DNA from: Kosakonia quasisacchari | Lineage (GTDB): Bacteria > Pseudomonadota > Gammaproteobacteria > Enterobacterales > Enterobacteriaceae | Direction: 5' to 3' | NCBI RefSeq assembly: GCF_004331415.1 | Contig: NZ_SJOP01000001.1 | Span: 186,001 to 250,000 of the forward strand | Length of the DNA: 64,000 bases | Part shown: one piece after another, positions 61,193 through 64,000 of the stretch | Position numbering within the stretch: the first letter of the stretch is position 1 | How the letters are laid out: the number at the start of each line of letters is the position of its first letter | The notes under the pieces: generated by a model | Database searches by the model: none | The model's input: only the letters and a program-made list of their open reading frames with translations | What the model was told of the DNA's origin: nothing | Program-made: the position numbers and the translations under genes

Positions 61193-62646
61193 TGAATAAA
61201 ACGATTTTAGCCGCCGTGGTTGCGGCTTGTCTGGCGTCGGGCGTAGGGTATTTCGCCGGTCGCCAGCACAGTGCGCCTTTGGCTTCCGGCGAGCAGGTAC
61301 CGCAACGAAAAGTGCTCTACTGGTACGATCCGATGGTGCCAGATCAGCGTTTTGACAAACCGGGTAAATCCCCGTTTATGGATATGCCACTGGTGGCGCG
61401 TTACGCCGATGAAGCGCCCGCCAGCGGCGGCGTTAGCGTTAGTGCACAGCAGCAGCAAAATCTGGGGATGACCACGGCGAAGGTGGAAAAACGAGCGCTT
61501 ACCGACGCGTTTTCTGCCTTCGCCACGGTAACTACCGATGAGCGCAGCATCCAGAGTGTGCCGTCTCCGGCGGCGGGTGTAGTGGAAAAACTGTTTGTCC
61601 GCGCGCCGCAGCAGTGGGTGAAAAAAGGCGAAGCGCTGGCGCAACTGTGGATCCCGCAGTGGACGACGGCGCAGCAGGAGTATCTGGCGGTGCGCCAGTT
61701 AGGTGATGGTGAATTGACGCGTGCTGCCCGCGAGCGGCTGGCGCTGCAGTTTATGCCGGATGCCATTATTCGCGCGGTTGAACGTAGTGGAAAACCGCAA
61801 ACCCGGCTGACGCTGCGCGCCGATCGTGACAGTTATGTGGTCAAACTTGATTCCCGTGAAGGCGCGCAGGTTGCCGCTACGCAAGTTCTGTTTGAGCTGG
61901 CGAACCTTGATCCTGTCTGGCTGGTGGTCGATTACCCGCAAAGCCAGGCGCAGGCACTCACTGCGGGTAGCGATATTATTGCCACATCAGGTAGTTGGCC
62001 GGGCGAGCAATTTCACGGCCGCGTCAGTGAGTTGCTACCGCAGCTTGAAACCACCACCCGGACGCTTAAAGCGCGCATCGTGCTGGATAACCCGCAGCAA
62101 AAACTCAAACCCGGCATGTTCCTTACCGTCACTCAACCTGCTTCAGCACAGCAGCCTGACGTGCTGGCTATCCCGGAAGAGGCGCTGATTGAAACCGGTA
62201 CTGCAAGCCGCGTGCTACTGGCGACGGGAGAAGGCCATTTCCAGGCGGTTAATGTTACCACCGGACGTACGGCCCTGGGCTGGACCGAAGTGCTGTCCGG
62301 GTTGCAAGAGGGCGATAACGTTGTGACATCCGGTCAGTTCCTGATCGATTCGGAAGCGAGCCTGCGTAGCGCGCTCCCGCACCAACAGGCACCGCAAACT
62401 ACCGCGAAAAAAGCGCAAATCTACGACGCTACCGGTGTGGTGAAAGCGATTGATGCCGGTAGCGTCACGCTGTCGCACCAGCCAATTCCGGCGCTGAATT
62501 GGGGGGCGATGACGATGGACTTCGTGCTTAAGCAGCCTGAACCTGCCATCAAAGTGGGTGACAAGGTGATGTTCAGCTTCACGCTGGATGATGAACAGGG
62601 AGCGGTCATTACCCATCTGATGCCGACGCAGGAGACGATGAAATGA
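61192..62646 (+). CDS. cusB: Cu/Ag efflux membrane-fusion protein CusB with C-terminal CusF domain
   Basis: 484 residues from ATG 61192 (TAATG overlap). N-terminal membrane anchor, then a heavy-metal-binding segment ([30 protein letters not shown]), HlyD-type hairpin and barrel domains. Residues about 409-484 form a second CusF domain ([20 protein letters not shown]), absent from E. coli CusB. The ATGA at its end overlaps cusA. Confidence 0.9.
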   Translation: MNKTILAAVVAACLASGVGYFAGRQHSAPLASGEQVPQRKVLYWYDPMVPDQRFDKPGKSPFMDMPLVARYADEAPASGGVSVSAQQQQNLGMTTAKVEKRALTDAFSAFATVTTDERSIQSVPSPAAGVVEKLFVRAPQQWVKKGEALAQLWIPQWTTAQQEYLAVRQLGDGELTRAARERLALQFMPDAIIRAVERSGKPQTRLTLRADRDSYVVKLDSREGAQVAATQVLFELANLDPVWLVVDYPQSQAQALTAGSDIIATSGSWPGEQFHGRVSELLPQLETTTRTLKARIVLDNPQQKLKPGMFLTVTQPASAQQPDVLAIPEEALIETGTASRVLLATGEGHFQAVNVTTGRTALGWTEVLSGLQEGDNVVTSGQFLIDSEASLRSALPHQQAPQTTAKKAQIYDATGVVKAIDAGSVTLSHQPIPALNWGAMTMDFVLKQPEPAIKVGDKVMFSFTLDDEQGAVITHLMPTQETMK

Positions 62647-64000
62647 TTGCTGCCGTGATTCGCGCATCATTGCGTAACCGCTTGTTAATCCTGCTGGCCG
62701 CGCTGGTGATCACCGGTTGGGGGATTTGGTCAGTGCAGCGCGCACCGCTGGATGCGCTACCGGATCTCTCTGATGTACAGGTGATCATCCGCGCCAGCTA
62801 TCCGGGAAAAGCGCCGCAACTCATTGAGGATCAAGTGACTTACCCGCTTACCACCGCCATGCTTTCTGTGCCGGGAGCGAAAACGGTGCGTGGTTATTCG
62901 ATGTTTGGCGATTCCTATGTCTATGTGCTGTTCGATGATGATACCGACCTCTACTGGGCGCGTTCTCGTGTGCTGGAGAACTTAAGCCAAATTCAATCTT
63001 CACTGCCTTCTGGCGTGAACGTCGGATTAGGGCCTGATGCCACCGGCGTGGGCTGGATTTATGAGTATGCGCTGGTGGATCGCAGCGGCAAACATAATCT
63101 GGCGGATTTACGCGCGTTGCAGGACTGGACGCTGAAATTTGAACTCAAAACGGTACCGAACGTCGCGGAAGTCGCGAGCGTCGGCGGTATGGTTCGGCAG
63201 TATCAAGTTGTGCTGGATCCCGCGAAAATGCGGGCGCTGAATATTACCCATGAACAGATTATCAGCGCTGTGCAGGCGGCGAACCAGGAGAGCGGCGGCG
63301 CGCTGTTGGAGATGGGCGAAGCCGAATTTATGGTGCGTACCACCGGCTATTTGCGGCAACTGGCGGATTTTCGCCAGATAGTCATCGCTAGCCGGGACGG
63401 TGTGCCGGTGATGCTTTCAGATGTGGCGACGGTACGCCTTGGGCCGGAGCTGCGCCGCGGCGTGGCCGAATATAATGGCGAAGGCGAAGTTGCGGGCGGC
63501 ATTATCGTGATGCGCTATGGCAAAAACGCGCTTGATACTATTCATGCGGTGAAAGCGAAATTTAGCGAGGTGCAAAAAACGCTGCCCGACGGCGTGGCGA
63601 TTGTACCGGTTTACGATCGCTCGACGCTGATTGAAAGCGCGGTTGAAACGCTGACGCATAAATTAATCGAGGAATTTATCGTCGTTGCGCTGGTTTGTAC
63701 GCTGTTCCTGTTCCATTTCCGCTCGGCATTGGTAGCGATTGTTTCATTGCCGCTTGGGATCCTCGGTGCGTTTATCGTCATGCATTACCAGGGTATCAAC
63801 GCCAATATCATGTCGCTCGGCGGGATTGCGATTGCGATTGGCGCGATGGTGGATGCGGCTATTGTGATGATTGAAAACATGCACAAGGTGATGGAGCAGT
63901 GGCGGCATGATAACCCTGACCGTCAGCCGACAGGTGCGGATTACTGGCGTTTTTCAGAACAGGCAGCAGTCGAAGTGGGACCTGCGCTATTTTGCAGCCT
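62643..64000 (+). CDS. cusA: Cu/Ag efflux RND pump CusA (partial, 3' end outside window)
   Basis: First 452 codons of a heavy-metal RND transporter. Inner-membrane helix 1, then the porter domain ([59 protein letters not shown]), ending in the first helix bundle with [24 protein letters not shown]. Proton-driven export of Cu+/Ag+ with CusB and CusC. Cut by the right edge; the sensor pair may lie beyond it. Confidence 0.94.
   Translation, partial: MIAAVIRASLRNRLLILLAALVITGWGIWSVQRAPLDALPDLSDVQVIIRASYPGKAPQLIEDQVTYPLTTAMLSVPGAKTVRGYSMFGDSYVYVLFDDDTDLYWARSRVLENLSQIQSSLPSGVNVGLGPDATGVGWIYEYALVDRSGKHNLADLRALQDWTLKFELKTVPNVAEVASVGGMVRQYQVVLDPAKMRALNITHEQIISAVQAANQESGGALLEMGEAEFMVRTTGYLRQLADFRQIVIASRDGVPVMLSDVATVRLGPELRRGVAEYNGEGEVAGGIIVMRYGKNALDTIHAVKAKFSEVQKTLPDGVAIVPVYDRSTLIESAVETLTHKLIEEFIVVALVCTLFLFHFRSALVAIVSLPLGILGAFIVMHYQGINANIMSLGGIAIAIGAMVDAAIVMIENMHKVMEQWRHDNPDRQPTGADYWRFSEQAAVEVGPALFCS

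Noticed and set aside
1..64000. CRISPR arrays, tRNA or rRNA genes, insertion sequences
   Set aside because: I saw no regularly spaced direct repeats, no cloverleaf-like CCA-ending genes and no transposase. Visual scanning could miss a single tRNA.

Overview
The window is chromosomal DNA of an enterobacterium. Gene order and protein sequence follow the E. coli fepG-fepD-entS-fepB-entCEBAH-cstA-ybdD-hcxA ... mtnE-dsbG-ahpC-ahpF-uspG ... rnk-rna backbone closely. High GC, a full methionine salvage pathway, a TpsA/TpsB adhesin and several extra iron importers point to a Kosakonia/Enterobacter/Klebsiella-like genus rather than Escherichia; the genus is my inference.

Layout. 0-8.9 kb: enterobactin export, uptake and synthesis (fepG partial, fepD, entS, fepB, entCEBAH) around two Fur boxes. 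9-11.4 kb: cstA-ybdD. 11.4-12.9 kb: a divergent SDR/TetR pair. 13.2-14.3 kb: hcxA. 14.4-19.3 kb: a ribose-type ABC importer plus a cytoplasmic LVIVD propeller protein. 19.3-19.8 kb: a hairpin-rich non-coding element. 19.8-22.1 kb: divergent mtnK and mtnA. 22.8-25.9 kb: a Fur-boxed one-permease siderophore ABC system. 25.9-28.2 kb: TPR protein, sorbosone-dehydrogenase-like lipoprotein and DUF2231-like membrane protein. 28.4-35.9 kb: a Fur-boxed IutA-like receptor, FhuD-like binding protein, two FecCD permeases, ATPase, FhuF-like reductase and AraC regulator. 35.9-37.5 kb: a second-type leuA. 37.7-38.7 kb: two unknown genes. 38.9-44.7 kb: TpsA adhesin and TpsB transporter. 44.8-45.7 kb: SdpI-like, MafI-like and unknown small proteins. 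45.8-47.3 kb: a chemoreceptor with a sigma-28 promoter. 47.7-48.3 kb: DUF1349. 48.6-51.8 kb: mtnDCB and mtnE. 51.8-57.3 kb: dsbG, ahpC, an ERIC element, ahpF, uspG, rnk, rna. 57.4-58.8 kb: dcuC. 59-64 kb: a copper/silver efflux operon (small secreted protein, cusF, outer-membrane factor, cusB-cusF fusion, cusA partial).

How the parts connect. Four Fur boxes tie three ferric-siderophore systems together. Three 8-bp-register MetJ operator arrays (about 14.31, 21.03 and 50.51 kb) tie hcxA, the ribose-type importer, mtnK, mtnA, mtnBCD and mtnE together. This suggests, as the main hypothesis of this report, that the importer brings in methylthioribose or a related thiosugar for the salvage pathway, with an uncharacterised propeller protein in the same operon. 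In E. coli hcxA and ybdL (mtnE) are neighbours; here about 36 kb of accessory DNA lies between them. OxyR-like boxes precede dsbG and ahpC, an FNR box precedes dcuC, and a CusR-like box precedes the copper operon.
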